64,000 bases of DNA, taken from assembly GCA_037102815.1 (NCBI GenBank), contig BTPP01000008.1, positions 930,001 through 994,000 of the forward strand, in the 5' to 3' direction. This DNA is from Neurospora intermedia. Its lineage: Eukaryota; Ascomycota; Sordariomycetes; Sordariales; Sordariaceae. Shown in pieces: positions 47,004 to 58,902 of the stretch. A program made the translations under genes and the position numbers. The first letter of the stretch is position 1. Every line of letters starts with the position of its first letter. The notes under the pieces were generated by a model that worked only from the letters and a program-made list of their open reading frames with translations, did not search any database and was not told the DNA's origin.

Positions 47004-47849
47004 CACATTCTCCCTCCCCCTTTGACTTACAATCCAACGACCTGAACTTACAAGTAAACAGGGTGGACCCTGGCCTCTCTTTTAGCTCTAATGGTCTCCC
47101 GCATCCTCAACATCTACATTATCAAACAGCGCTCCAAACCCCGTCCCATTTCTTCTCCCCCGTTCCCCTTCCACCCTTTCCACCCCTCTCCATCCTCAGG
47201 TTCACACCACCACGAACCCAACCCCATAACCTCCCTCCTCATTTCTCTCGGCTCCGACTTTCCCAGCCACCCCTCCACCTGCTCCATCCGCCTCCGAGGG
47301 CTCTCAGAAGACCTCTACGCTATAACCGCCACCGCCTGGCTACGCGCCAAGACCCATGTGGAGGGCTACCTCGAAGCGACGGCAAAGGTTCTGGTGTACA
47401 TGGTCGCTGCTTTTTCAGGAAACATGACGCAGGTCGGCGCGATGATCATGATGGTCTTGCTGCTGGCTACGGCGGGATTGTTGGCGTTGAGTAATGCCAA
47501 TGCGAAGATGTTTAGAGTTAATGGACGGGTGGTGGTGGGGGAGGGGGAGAGGATACTTTTGGGGGAAGAGGAAACCGGTGATCGGAAAGGGAAAGGTAAA
47601 GGTAAAGGGATGACGGCTGGTGGTGGTGAGGTGCTGCAACGACAACGGCGGAGGACGGGTGGGTTGGGGCAGGGGGTGTATCCTGTTGCGGGTGAAGGGG
47701 ATGGAGCTGTTGGATATGGGAGTGGGAAGGGCAATGTGATTGATGCGTGGCCAAGCACAAGTGACACGGAAGGAAGGGGTTCTGCTGCTTCGGATCCTAA
47801 TTGGGCCGAAAAGGGTCAGGCTGGTGGTGATAATTATGGTAGCATGTGA
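46368..47849 (+). CDS. Fungal multi-pass membrane protein of unknown function
   Basis: Two exons, 46368-46929 and 47062-47849, give 449 aa. I do not recognise a named family. The N-terminal 160 residues contain a mostly soluble domain (WTTHPIPGVSLSAGGLLALA, TFRINNAATLLYLQKIARPG, GLHATIWAEDDLPDLGWLSH). Hydrophobic helices follow at about residues 165-185 (LYLISPVLTITAIVLVILF), 188-208 (spanning the splice, WWTLASLLALMVSRILNIYI) and, after a Pro/His-rich loop, near 297-333 (VLVYMVAAF, then VGAMIMMVLLLATAGLLALS). The cytosolic-type tail is Gly-rich and disordered (GKGKGKG repeats). The frame across the intron is exact (D-W-W-T). The 132-nt intron contains a 61-T homopolymer. Confidence 0.8.
46943..47003. 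repeat. 61-nt poly-T tract inside an intron
   Basis: An uninterrupted T61, almost half of the 132-nt intron. It lies 59 nt before the acceptor, far longer than normal polypyrimidine tracts and probably length-variable between strains. Homopolymers this long are also prone to sequencing error, so the exact length is uncertain. Confidence 0.9.
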
Positions 47850-48284
47850 CTTGGTTTCCGGTGAGACTCGGGCGTTTCATCATGACAACTGTTTATATCT
47901 GCTAAGCGTGGCGTTTTGCTGGAAGGCATTTGGAAGCTGAACGTTGTTCGACCTTGAATGAAAAGCAAGGCGTCGTCGTGTACGGTCCTCTACTAGTGAA
48001 GGATCACCAGTAGAACCGTGAATCCTGGTATGTGAGACATTATGGTACCACAGTCGTCGCCTTTTGATCTGAATATTTATATTGAGGGGTATCTGCGACA
48101 TATACAGAATCTTCTAGATATCTATGTACGGACATGGCGAACCCACCCTGACCATGCCGGTTCTCATTTGCCCCTAATGAGTTGACCATAGTCAGACCGG
48201 GTTCAGAAAACGATCTCGATCAGTCGTGCAGCGTCGGGATTATCCTCAACGTGCTCACCAGCTGATCCACCCCTAAACATCATC
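47850..48284. other. Intergenic, convergent 3' regions
   Basis: About 435 bp between the membrane-protein stop and the Ipi3 stop. Nothing was recognised. Confidence 0.5.
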
Positions 48285-49594
48285 TCATTCCTTCTTCTCA
48301 TACTCTTTCTCTGCCAAGGCCTGCTGGAATGCCGCGATAGCGTTTTCCAAAGCCTGCTGACCGAAACCAGTCGAGTTCACCAACTCATCAACCCTCGTCG
48401 GGCTCCTCAGATCAGCCTCAAGCTGCGTCGTAACCGTATAAGCGCGTTCCGCCTGGTTAGGCTTGACAATCGTCGATGTCTTGGTCGCCTTGTTCCTGCC
48501 CTTGGCCTCAAAGGGCGAGACAAACACCAAATTTGTCACGGCAGCATTAAGGTTAGTCAACTCCACCGGGGCCTTGTTATCCACCACATCCCACTTCATG
48601 ATCTGGCCCTTGGGGTGGCCCGTCAGGAGCGTCGTGCCGTCGTAGCTAAAAGCCAAGCAAGACGCCGGGCCAGCACCAGTAGGCTGTGTCGCGCCAAACG
48701 GCTGCGAGATCTGCATGACCGTTGCCGCGTCCTCGGACTGCGCGCCCAGCAGCGCCTTGCTGTCGCCCTTGAAGAACTCGGCCATGTACAGCGACGAGTC
48801 CTCGCACCCGACAATGATGGCGCGCCCGGCCGGGTCGAGAGACATGCACAAGGGAGAAGTGGGGAACAAGAGGGTGCGCAGTGCGTCACCGGTTTGGTAG
48901 TTCCAGATGATGCAGGACTTGTCTTTGCTGGCGGATACACAGAGGTTGGTGTCGTAAGAAACGGAGGCGTTGACGGAGAGGGCGGTGATGGCGGCGCGGT
49001 GGTTGGAGAGACTGCGCTCTGGCTCGTGTTCGGCAGATGAAGGGGTGAGCTCGAGGAGTGAGGAGAGAGACCACACGTGGATGTCTGAGTCGTCGGAGCC
49101 TGTCAGGACGTGGAAGGGCGTGGCTATCACGCAGGAGACTGCTTGGACGTGGCGCGCTGGGGTTGAGACTAAGCGGCCGGTGGAAGTCTGGTAGGCAAGG
49201 GATGTTATTAGTGTCTTGTATGGGGGAGAATTACTCTTTCGTTTCTCTTATAGCGTACCTCCCAAAGCATGAGCCGACCTTCTGCTGTGCCCAGAACGAG
49301 GACGTCACCAGCCAAAGTCAAGCACCGAATTCTTTCGGGGAAGGCCACAAAGGCCTCCTGGCTGCCGCGTATCCTTGAGTAAACGTGGACATAGGCTTTA
49401 TTCTCTTGAGCAGCGTAGACGTGTGAGTCGCTGACGGCAACGCAGTTCACCGGCGCCGAGCTCTTCTTGAAGTTGTACTTGACTGAGTAGGTAGGGCTCA
49501 GAGTGTGGCCGTAGATGCCCACGTCCTTGGCAATGGACGTGTTGGAGCTCAAAGGAGCGCCGCAGATGGCCGAAACGAATTCTTCCGACAGCAT
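48285..49594 (-). CDS. WD40 protein Ipi3 (Rix1 complex, pre-rRNA processing)
   Basis: Two exons, 49594-49259 and 49187-48285 (71-nt intron), give 412 aa. The N-terminus MLSEEFVSAICGAP and the WD repeats fit the Ipi3/WDR18 family: APVNCVAVSDSHVYAAQ, RIRCLTLAGDVLVLGTAEGR, LMLWE-TSTGRLV, HVLTGSDDSDIHVWSL, NLCVSASKDKSCIIWNYQTG, GRAIIVGCEDSSLYMAEF, CLAFSYDGTTLLTGHPKGQI. The C-terminal helix (QALENAIAAFQQALAEKEYE) is the Ipi3 tail that dimerises with Rix1 partners. The Rix1-Ipi3-Ipi1 complex acts on pre-60S ribosomes with Rea1 to remove ITS2 and mature the subunit, in the nucleus. The start is chosen at 49594. Upstream the frame stays open only through a poly-Lys run encoded by the T-rich leader. 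Confidence 0.93.
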
Positions 49595-52156
49595 GTTTTC
49601 TTCTTTTTCCTTTTTTTTTTTTTTTCTTGCTGGGCTGATATATGTGGCTTGCCTATCTCCTCCTCTCTGCTCTCTTCTTCCGTAGGTCAGGACCTTGTCC
49701 CGATTTGACCCTTTTGGACCCTTTTTGGAAGCAGCCGCGGAATGCGACAGGCGTGGCAGACGCGTGACTTTTGCTGTAAGTGCAGAGATGTGTTGTGAAT
49801 CCTGACGAAAACGCAGGTTGACGAAAGGTATGTTTCCTCTTCCGTCCTTCTTTGGTGGATGTCGTGTGCAGTGATTGGTACAACACAAAATTTGATGTTA
49901 CCCGTCCTCACGCCAGTGGATAAGATCCAGATTCAGAAACGGGGTGTTGACTGGTTGATCTGATGCAAGCAATCCCAAAAGACTTCAGGATCCTGCAGGT
50001 CTTGAAGATACGCTGTATTTCAGATGTGCTTTGTCCTCCCAAGAACCAATAATGGTGGTGTTGTCAAGATGTGATGTGGTGAGATTCTCATGAAATTTTC
50101 ATTTTTGTAATGACGGCGTACGGTATACTATGCAGTTCACGTTAGTGGAGTTCAGACGCCAAGATCGCCAAGCATTCGAGCGAGAACGGGGCCAGGGCAG
50201 GGCGGGAGCTTGGACCCCGATGCAAGTCATTCAGTCTCCCGTTCGCAAAACCCAAAATTCACCCCTGCCATTGTCCATCATGCGCTGCGACTCTTGTTGT
50301 CACTCTGCATCAATATACTACTTTATGTACCGGTACTATCCTGCCGTCAACCTTTCAGCCGCAATAAATACCATATCCATCACGAGGTGCCATTGTTTCT
50401 CTCTTGTCTATTTTTCCCTGCGCAAATCTCGCAATTGTTCCTGAGCTCAGATGCGGTTTGTGAGCAAGTGGAGGCCAACAAAGGGCAATCCACGATACTT
50501 AGTACCACACCACCTTGACTAGGTAGTTCCCCTCAATCCTCGTTATGTTTATTTTTTTTTCCCGCTGCGTCACTCGTCACTCCAGACCCTTTCCCCTCTT
50601 TCTCAACATTCCTTTTTCTCGGCGATCCCTTCTCCATTGGTTCGCCCTCGCAAACCGGTGGGATAAGGGGAAGAAAATATCTGATTTATGTTGACTGACG
50701 CACACCTCATGGCTCGTGGTGGCTCTTTGCGAATCGCCTCCACCCACCAACTCCACTCACCGTCAAGTATGGAGCAGACAAGATACTATCCGGATAGGAA
50801 AAAGCCATGAACATGCCACCATGTCACGGTGAACACGAAATATTGTTCGGGAAGTGGCTGCTTCACCCTTGAATTTCCCTCGGCCACACCTATGCTACGA
50901 CGATATGGCTGGCTTGGTTGAACTGACGGGTATCCAAGACGCGGTATCTGTGTCTATCCGTCCGTGATTGATAACTTTTCATGTCTGCCGCCGACGGCCA
51001 AGTGGAAAGCTCACGCAAGAGTTCGTCGATGTGAGCTGGATACCAGTTCGTGCTACTATCCTGCCCCTGCATCGCGACCTTCACAGTACGCCTGATTACG
51101 CCTCCAATTGTTGGCCACTATCTCCTTTCTTTTTCTTGTCTAGCTCGCTGGCCTCAATATGTCGCTGCGGACAAGATAAGCCACGACACAACGGAACAAG
51201 TCCTGTTCTTGTTTTCAATGGCCGTAGGCCAGCCACAACTCCTCCATCAAGGTTCCATATAACAATGATTTCGTGTCCGCGCTCTCAGGGCACACGCAGT
51301 GTCTTCGCCATCTATATCACTGTCTCGGCTCTAGACACCTTCTCGATCCCTCGCGTGTTGGGAACCAAGGGCGCCATTCCATCCACACTGTCTTAGTCGA
51401 ATCTGCTACGCTCTGTCGGCTTAACTGTTTTGACAGCGCCGGGTATCACCACATGAAACTCAACGTTATATAGTGTAAGTCCACGATGATGACCCATGCT
51501 GCTCGGTACCCAAACATTCTATGCGAATGACGCTCGTCAGTTGCGGTCTTCCCCCAAAGAAAAAGCGACTGCCCCGCAACGTCATGTCCGCTTGAATTGC
51601 GATTGCTCACCCCGACCTTTCTTGACCACTCAGTTGCTCCTCTTTCTAACTTTATCTGGTAGGCCACTGTCTAGCTTGTTTTGCTGTTAGAGGCGGGATT
51701 GGAAGGACTGTTCCAAATCATTACACGGCAGACTTGGTGTATCGGCATTTCTGCTAGAACCCGGTGTCACCGTCACACTAACCACCGTCTCCCATCCACT
51801 TCCACCCAGCGCCCATACCTTCCAACACCGTACGCGCTCTTGTACGAGGCAAGCTCCCTTCGCCGTGGCAGGGATATGCCCCGGCATCATATCAACAGGC
51901 GATCAGCGCAGGGATCCATGACCACTTCACTTAACCCCAGCAACGATCTGACTTGACCACGAGTTGCTCGTCCTGCGTCCTTCCTGCGACCTGCATCCTG
52001 TATTGACAAGGTGGCGGACAGAGGTGGCAGCTAAGCTTCTGCTTCTTCCCTTCGGTTGACGTCCGGTCCATTTCAAGGTTCTTCTCGTCCGGTGTCGTCA
52101 AGACAGGCCGCCACCAAACCCTTTTCGACTTTTTTTTCCCCGGCACAGCTATCAAA
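49595..52156. other. Divergent promoter region, ipi3 / large disordered protein
   Basis: A 2.56-kb spacer. A T15 run at 49611-49625 lies in the ipi3 leader. Toward 52156 the sequence becomes C/T-rich. Frames of up to 140 codons are present, none with protein-like composition or a recognisable domain. Confidence 0.45.
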
Positions 52157-54343
52157 ATGGAGGCTGAGACGCAGTTCAAAGACTTTAACTTCCCCGAGCT
52201 CCTTGTCCAGAGCTTGGAGGAATCCGAGGTTTTCTTCAACACCAAGTCTATGACCGCCGGTTACCCATGCCAAGGTCTCGCAGCAGCGACCCACGTGGAT
52301 GAGGACTATCCATATCGAACATCAGACCAAATGACAATTCAAGGGCAGGGACCAAGCCTCCACCACCGCCGAACCTCCTCTCGCACCTCATCCCATTACA
52401 AATCTGTGGCCCCTCAGAGTGTCCGGCAATCCCTTCACGAGGGCACGGAGCGCAGATTGGCGGCAGGCATGCCCCGCTACCATGAGCAATTTGGGGCCGC
52501 AGACGACTCTTCTGACGCCTCCAGTGATTCATCCGTAGAGATGATGCCACCTTCGATCAGAACCCGCCAGCAATCAGTGGTCACAACCACTACCTCGATC
52601 TCCGGTCGCAGCTCTTCGCCATTTTCGAGCAAGCCCCACTCCCCCTCTTCCACTTCATCGAAACCGACTCCCAACCGCCAAGGAACGTGGTTTGATGATG
52701 AGCCAGACCCGATGTCAGGATCAGAAGAGCCCGACATGGCGAACGACCGTTATGTGCCCCCTCGGCCGCAAACAGCCCGTGGATTTAACAACACGATTCT
52801 CGGCAAGGATGTGCCATCCTCTCCTAATTCGCCGACTACACCTTTCCCCAATGCAGTCCCAGTGGCATTGCCGATTCACTTGACTGAGAACGGGGATCGT
52901 CCGCGCACATCTTCCGGACAGTCTTGCATAGGAAAGCCTCGCATAATTGACATCCATCCGCCAGTTGTGCCCAAAAGAAAGTCATCCCTAAGACGACTCC
53001 ATGTTCAGGGACCCCCAGCGGTACCGTCATTCTGTCAACAGGAAGGTCTCGCCAGTGATGCGGACAGTTTACAGGATAGCATTGTCCAGACAAGGGGTAT
53101 AACGCTGCTCCCTTCTCCGACGTTGCCAGTACTTTCGACACCCGAAGGCAGGACGATCATCGATGCCTCCAAAAGGCCGTCACTTGAGCTGTATATAAAG
53201 AAGAAGGTTCCGCACTCGCAGACGTTGCCTGAGGAGGTTGGAGTGAACAGGAAGGAAAGTGTGAGGGATGAACGGTCCTCGGGGGACAGCGTTCAGGATC
53301 TACGCTCAAGGTTAAATGTGAAGCCCTCGACTGGGCACCTTCAAGACTGGATTCGATCGCATACGGAGCCAGCGGTCGGCCGTGTTCGGGCTCCTAGTTT
53401 CATTCCAAACAATCCCCTGGCTGGTGTGCCCTTGCCTGCGGATGTGCTGAACACTCTGCGCATCTCAACCTCGTGTTTTCCAGAAACCACATTGCTCACC
53501 TCCAGCCTGTCCATCGAGACGATACGGACGTACTCTAGAAAGCTCAGATATCAGGTGAGAAAGCCCGGCAACAGTGTCGACGATGACGACAACGAGTCGG
53601 TCTTCACCTTCTCTAGCCCCAACGTCAAGTCACGCAAGCGCTGGAACCTTCCCAACCTAATGCAAAGCCGGCGCAATAACAAAAGATTCGCAAGCTACGC
53701 CCATGACTTGACCGGAATTACCTATCCGGAGCCGAGAGCAACCAAACCCTCTGGTGTCCCCGATTGGGCGCCTATCAAAAATATCTTCCCCACCGGCACC
53801 GACCACCTCTGCGACGCCCTCTACGCGCATCTAATCGCCTACAACTACATCGGCACCCTCTGTCCTCCCCTACCCAACACATCTTCACATGCTCTCAAAG
53901 AGGCCAAGAGCGTCCGTCGCAACCCTTCCAGCCCGACGCGCGGCTTAGACGACAACGTGCGCCGTGTTCCCAGAAAGGCAGAGAGCATCCTCGGCATGAA
54001 TGACGAAACAGCAGTGAATTTCTCCTCCGGCGCGCTCCACTCTTCCAGAGACGGCGGTTTCAGCCGTCCCTTCATCGGGGACAACGAAAAACGAGGTGTG
54101 CCAAAAGTATTGACGAGCAGCGGCAGTAACAACGGCGCTGGTTGCGACTTGACTGCCCTAAGGGATATCCATGCCGGGTTGGCAAGGTGCATCACCCGTT
54201 TAGTTACGACGCTGAAGCTTACTACTGGGGAGGGTATGGTGGAGGGCGAAGCGCTGTCGCCAAAGGAGACGGTGACGTTGGATCCGTTCCTGTTGAGGAC
54301 GCTTTGCGAGCTGGTGAGGTGCGCTGAGGAGACGGCTTGTTGA
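52157..54343 (+). CDS. Large Ser-rich disordered protein, filamentous-fungal
   Basis: Single exon, 728 aa, that I do not recognise by name. The first line is folded-looking (AETQFKDFNFPELLVQSLEE). Residues 60-400 are Ser/Pro/Thr/Arg-rich and disordered with many phospho-acceptor motifs (SSSPFSSKPHSPSS, RKSSLRRLH). The C-terminal 300 residues are better conserved in style: LQDWIRSHTEP, LSIETIRTYSRKLRYQ, a basic patch KSRKRWNLPNLMQSRRNNK, WAPIKNIFPTGTDHLCDALY, HLIAYNYIG and a helical end ALRDIHAGLARCITRLVTTL and LRTLCELVRCAEE. These look like a conserved module after the disordered region. No membrane segment or catalytic motif is seen. It may be a regulatory or cytoskeletal adaptor, but this is only a guess. 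Confidence 0.8.
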   Translation: MEAETQFKDFNFPELLVQSLEESEVFFNTKSMTAGYPCQGLAAATHVDEDYPYRTSDQMTIQGQGPSLHHRRTSSRTSSHYKSVAPQSVRQSLHEGTERRLAAGMPRYHEQFGAADDSSDASSDSSVEMMPPSIRTRQQSVVTTTTSISGRSSSPFSSKPHSPSSTSSKPTPNRQGTWFDDEPDPMSGSEEPDMANDRYVPPRPQTARGFNNTILGKDVPSSPNSPTTPFPNAVPVALPIHLTENGDRPRTSSGQSCIGKPRIIDIHPPVVPKRKSSLRRLHVQGPPAVPSFCQQEGLASDADSLQDSIVQTRGITLLPSPTLPVLSTPEGRTIIDASKRPSLELYIKKKVPHSQTLPEEVGVNRKESVRDERSSGDSVQDLRSRLNVKPSTGHLQDWIRSHTEPAVGRVRAPSFIPNNPLAGVPLPADVLNTLRISTSCFPETTLLTSSLSIETIRTYSRKLRYQVRKPGNSVDDDDNESVFTFSSPNVKSRKRWNLPNLMQSRRNNKRFASYAHDLTGITYPEPRATKPSGVPDWAPIKNIFPTGTDHLCDALYAHLIAYNYIGTLCPPLPNTSSHALKEAKSVRRNPSSPTRGLDDNVRRVPRKAESILGMNDETAVNFSSGALHSSRDGGFSRPFIGDNEKRGVPKVLTSSGSNNGAGCDLTALRDIHAGLARCITRLVTTLKLTTGEGMVEGEALSPKETVTLDPFLLRTLCELVRCAEETAC

Positions 54344-55475
54344 ATGATTCGATTTGGATGGATAATGAGTGTGATGAAGCGGCTTCGTTGGAATGATCAT
54401 TGTGATAACTTGAGTGGCCATACCGGTCCTTTTTTTTCCTTGCCTTATTTTATTTCCTCTTATTTACTCTCGCAAGCGTGGTTCTTGCGAGCATGGTTTA
54501 TGATGGCAAGGTGTGTCGGAAAGAATACCCAATGGTTTGACCGGACATGGCGACGGGATGGGCATAAGCTTTCGGACCTGAGTTACTTTGGTGGCACGTC
54601 CGGACGGAGAAGTGTAACGGCAGTGTATTTGTACTGTGGTTAGGCGTGCGATTGGACTAGGCAAGTGGATGGCCCTTGTACATTTAAGCTCACCGTCGTG
54701 TGAAGCCGATGGTGATATGCCTTTTATTCGATAATGTCTATTGACGCCCCTTTGGAATTCAACGAGCAGCATTCGTTTGATGTCGATTAACGGGCATGTT
54801 TAATAATGACACCATCACCGCCCTGTAGGGCTGTGCTAACTCCACTGATGATCAGGGCAGTGCCATATGCCAAGGCGGGAGCTAAGTTGTTGACGTGGAG
54901 AGACTGAAAACATGGAATAATAGGGACCCCTAGAGTTTGGAGGGTGTGACAGAGGGTCGCCATGATGATCACTGAATCTCAATGGTCAATCCTCCTTACC
55001 GTCTCCATCAACTTTCGTGTCTCCCCCACAAGTCACATTTCTCCACATTCAACCTCCGTGTCCCTTCGGAAACCAAGAACCATCGACATCCAGGTTCCTC
55101 CTTAGCTCCTCTTTTATCTCATCCAAAATCATCCACATCCACCGGCAGACCCGTCCCTTTGTTCCTTGGACTCGGCACATTGCGACATGACACGGAGCAC
55201 ACAACGGAGTACACTACTTGCGAGATTCCCAATTGGTCCCCTACCATTGCCAACGATACCACGATACAGTTCACACACCAAAGCTCACTTTGAATGCCGA
55301 GAGGCTTCGGGGGTTAGCATATCCTTCGTCAACCAAAATATCTCTTAAGCCATTTCAGTTGGCTCACCCAACCCGGCCATCAACAAACTAAACCCGACCG
55401 ATCGAGGAATTTACTACAACTTGTTTGTTTCAAACAGAAACTGTCAATTACTTTTCTCGCCCCCCGGAAGGAAAC
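54344..55475. other. Intergenic upstream of the zinc-cluster gene
   Basis: A 1.1-kb spacer: 3' UTR of the disordered protein, then the promoter of the zinc-cluster gene. A 61-codon minus-strand frame at 54787-54972 (MIIMATLCHTLQTLGVPII...) has a hydrophobic stretch but no further support. Confidence 0.45.
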
Positions 55476-56888
55476 ATGGAACAACCACAGCCGCAAAAAG
55501 AAGTGGTTCCTCTTCGGCCCCGTGTTGCCAATGCTTGTGAGGCTTGCAGGTTTGCTAAAGTCAAGTGTCAGGAGAGCAGTCAAGTGGGGATATGTAAAAG
55601 GTTGGTTGGTTTTTTTGAAGTTATGATGGCTTGCACTGCGGCCTCCGCTTTTGGCCTCTTTTTCGCGTTCTGCTTCTTCTTCGGATTGGTTTTAAGACAG
55701 CATAATCCACTTATGATAGCCGCTAACTTTTGGAATCTATTGGGTATGGTTCAGATGCTTGGCTTCCAAACGAGAGTGTATCTTCAAGACAGGTCCTAGA
55801 AAAAGACGGCCTAGAGGGTTGAGGATGTAAGTCCTCTATTCCTTCTTTTTCCCTCAACTCACCCTTCCACACACATATCGTCAGCTTCCCAAATACTCCT
55901 CCAACCCAAGTATCTACCCTTTCCTGAAATTCTTTAGACATCTCCCCAAAAAGCTCTTCCCACACTAACCCCCCCTTCTTCCCCTCATAGAAACGCCGAC
56001 CAAAACTCCACAACCACAACCAGCAAGACCAACTCCAACTCCAAAACATCAACAACAGCCAAAACCACAACCAAAACTTCAAACCTCTCCTCCCTCCAGA
56101 AACAATCTTCCCTCCTCAGCCCACCCCCCGGTCCTTCCCGTACCTTCACCATCGACGTCCCCATCCCCACCGCCTCCGTCGACATAGCCATCAGCTTGGA
56201 GTCTCTCCGTCTCAACCACGAAGGGTTTATGGATCACATTTGCCCCGACCTCAACACCGGGATCGACTCCGAGGGGGACGACGGTACCAACGACTACGAC
56301 TACGATTATGGATCTGACGGCGAGCCAGTAGGGTCTGTAGTCTCTAGCCATGCGAGTCATGCTAGCTCCTTGCCTGTGGGAGCATCAGCTGCTACACCGG
56401 TGAGTAGTTCTACGTCTGCTTCTGGGGGTGGATTCAAGAGTGAGAAGGGGAACACCAGAATGTCAGGGCAGGGAGCGGGACTGGGCCCAGGCGGAAGCAG
56501 CAGATCCCTCGCCTCCCTCTCAGTCCAACCACAATTCAACGTCGACTCCGCTGCACAACTATTGAACACATTTAGGAACGTCATGTTGTGGCATTTTCCT
56601 TGTGTGTTGGTTGATCATGTCGTCTACAATCACAACGAGAAGGAGGAGGTGAAGGCGGAGCTGGAAGAAGCGACGGTGGCGTCCCTAGCAAGGGAGAGGC
56701 CGTTCGTGCTGTTGGCTGTGTTGGCGGCGGCGAGCAGTACGCGGACATTGCAGGGTCATAGTTTGTACGATGAGGAGTTTAGGAAGATTTTGGGGCTCAA
56801 GTTCGTGGCGGGGGGAGAGAGAAGTCTCGAATTATTGCAGGGGTTGGCGGTTTATGTTGCTTGGTAAGGTCTTTTTCTTCCTTTTTCC

Positions 56889-56919
<31 letters not shown>

Positions 56920-58902
56920 TTTTTCCTTTTTTGTCTACATGGTATTGCATCTGGTGCTTAAAACGGAAAAAGGGTAAAGATGACTAATGAGTGATCGTAC
57001 CCAGGTATCCATTCCATCTTCGACCGAAGAACAGACAGGCGTTTCAGTATGTGCGGATGGCGGTCGATATGGTCAATGATCTGGAGCTGGATGTGGATCC
57101 TGGTGTTGATGAGCTCACTGGCCCGAGAGGTCCAAGTCCGCAGAGATTGGAGGAGATCAGAACCTATCTGGCTACGTATTATGTTGCGTCAAAGTAGGTG
57201 TCATTCACTGCCAGGCATCTCGTTACATACTTGACTAACACACAATACCTAGCTTCGCAACATCATGGAACCGCACACCGTCCATGTCCTTCACTAGCTA
57301 TACCTCCAAATGCTGCGACATCCTCGAAAAGTACAGCATAACTAAGGGAGACCGCATCCTCCCCTGGCTAGTTCGTCTCCAACAACTCTGCGAAGAAACG
57401 AACGATCTACGTAAGCCGCAAAGGGGTGCGGGTGGTCTTCCACAACCAACCGAGAGCCAGATCGAGATGATCATCAAAGGCATGGAAGCCCAACTAAACG
57501 AATGGGAAGTCAAGATGCCTTCTGATCTTCAATCAATACGTACGTTCTCGGTTTCCCCTTCACTTCCCTTTCTTTCCCTTCATTCCAGCCACACTGCCTT
57601 CATAACTGACATCCACCTTACATATTAGCCTCCATCCGCATAACAACTCTCTTCACCCGTCTCTTCCTCACAGGCGCCCCCTTACTCAAGTTGCCCTCAG
57701 TCAAGCTTCCAGGGTTAGAAAAAGACCCCCCTTCCTTCCGGGTTGACGGGAGCCGGCTTCTCAACCTGATTCCCACCCTCCACCAGAACTACGAGTACTT
57801 TTTGTCACTTTCGGCTCCCGAAATTAACGCCTTCTCCATGATCGGCTGGGGGTGTCTCATTTTGAGCACCATCTTGGGGTTCCGCATGAGTTTCCCCATC
57901 ATGTTTTGTCCTGAGTGGGATGATTATGCGGCGAGGAGGGTGGTGAAGTTTGGAGGGTTTTTGGATCGGTTGTGTCGGTTGGGTACTTGTATCTCGCCAA
58001 CCTCTGAAAAGATGGAAAAAGATAGTCGGAATGGCCTCACCCCGGCGACGATACCGACAACTAAGGGGATGGATGTGTTGAGTGCCAGTAAGGTTGTCTT
58101 TGCGGTGGTGAAAAGGAAGTATAGGAATCGGGTTGCGAGGATGGAGGCGGCCGGCATGGGCAGAGGGAAACATAAGGATACGAGAATGGGCGATGTTGGT
58201 GTTGTTGTGGGTGTGAGTGTTTGTCCTGTCACAGGGAAGGCGGTTGGTGAGGAAGGGAATCCTCATGCTCATGTTCCTCTGAAGCAGGGGGAGCAGCATC
58301 AATTACACCCTCAACAATCACCACAATCTCAGCAGCAACAGCACGACCAATATCGACACCTCCATACCCCAACACTACCAACACAGTCCATCGCCACCAA
58401 CCACCACCGCCACAACCAGCATTCCCAAAGTCAACAAGAAGCCCTAGACATCCGCATGGACCTTTCCGGCTCCATGCTCCCTCTCGAAATAGACAGCTTA
58501 CAGGGACAAGCACCCATGCCTACCCTACAAATCCCCTCAACAAACGTGTCCGGATGCCCAATGATGGACGGCAGTTTGGAGCCCTATTACCCCTATTGGA
58601 ACGAGGCGTTTGCTTTTAACTCTACCTTTACTGGGTTCGGGGGGATTCCGAGTGTGAATAGTCTTGGTAGTAGTGGTAGTGGTGGTAGTATTGATACGAC
58701 GAGGAATGAGATTGCAAATGAACAACAGATCTCGGTTGAGGGGAGTGGTAATGTGCCGCCGGGGATGGGGTCGGGAACGGGCGGTATGACTATCAATATG
58801 GGGATGGGAACAGGGATGGGAATGGGAATGGGGTATAATGATCTCTGGGCTGCAATGACCATGGACTGGGCTGCTGATGGTGGTGTTGAAGATTGGACTT
58901 GA
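55476..58902 (+). CDS. Zn(II)2Cys6 transcription factor
   Basis: Six exons, 55476-55600, 55755-55826, 55991-56863, 57005-57193, 57253-57539 and 57629-58902, give 939 aa with phase preserved throughout. The zinc cluster is C21-x2-C24-x6-C31-x8-C40-x2-C43-x6-C50 (CEACRFAKVKC ... CKRCLASKREC), followed by a basic GPRKRRPRG linker. Intron 1 cuts between Cys4 and Cys5, in codon R42. The middle region (SAAQLLNTFRNVMLWHFP, RERPFVLLAVLAAASSTRTL, LGLKFVAGGERSLELLQGLA, WYPFHLRPKNRQAFQYVRMA) is the fungal-specific regulator domain. The C-terminus is Gln/His-rich, then Gly/Met-rich with an acidic-aromatic end (GYNDLWAAMTMDWAADGGVEDW), a possible activation region. The target genes are unknown. The next 5 kb downstream hold no recognised gene. 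Confidence 0.9.

Noticed and set aside
54787-54972. A 61-codon minus-strand frame with a hydrophobic stretch
   Set aside because: Too short and isolated, with no supporting signal; kept only as a note in the spacer entry.
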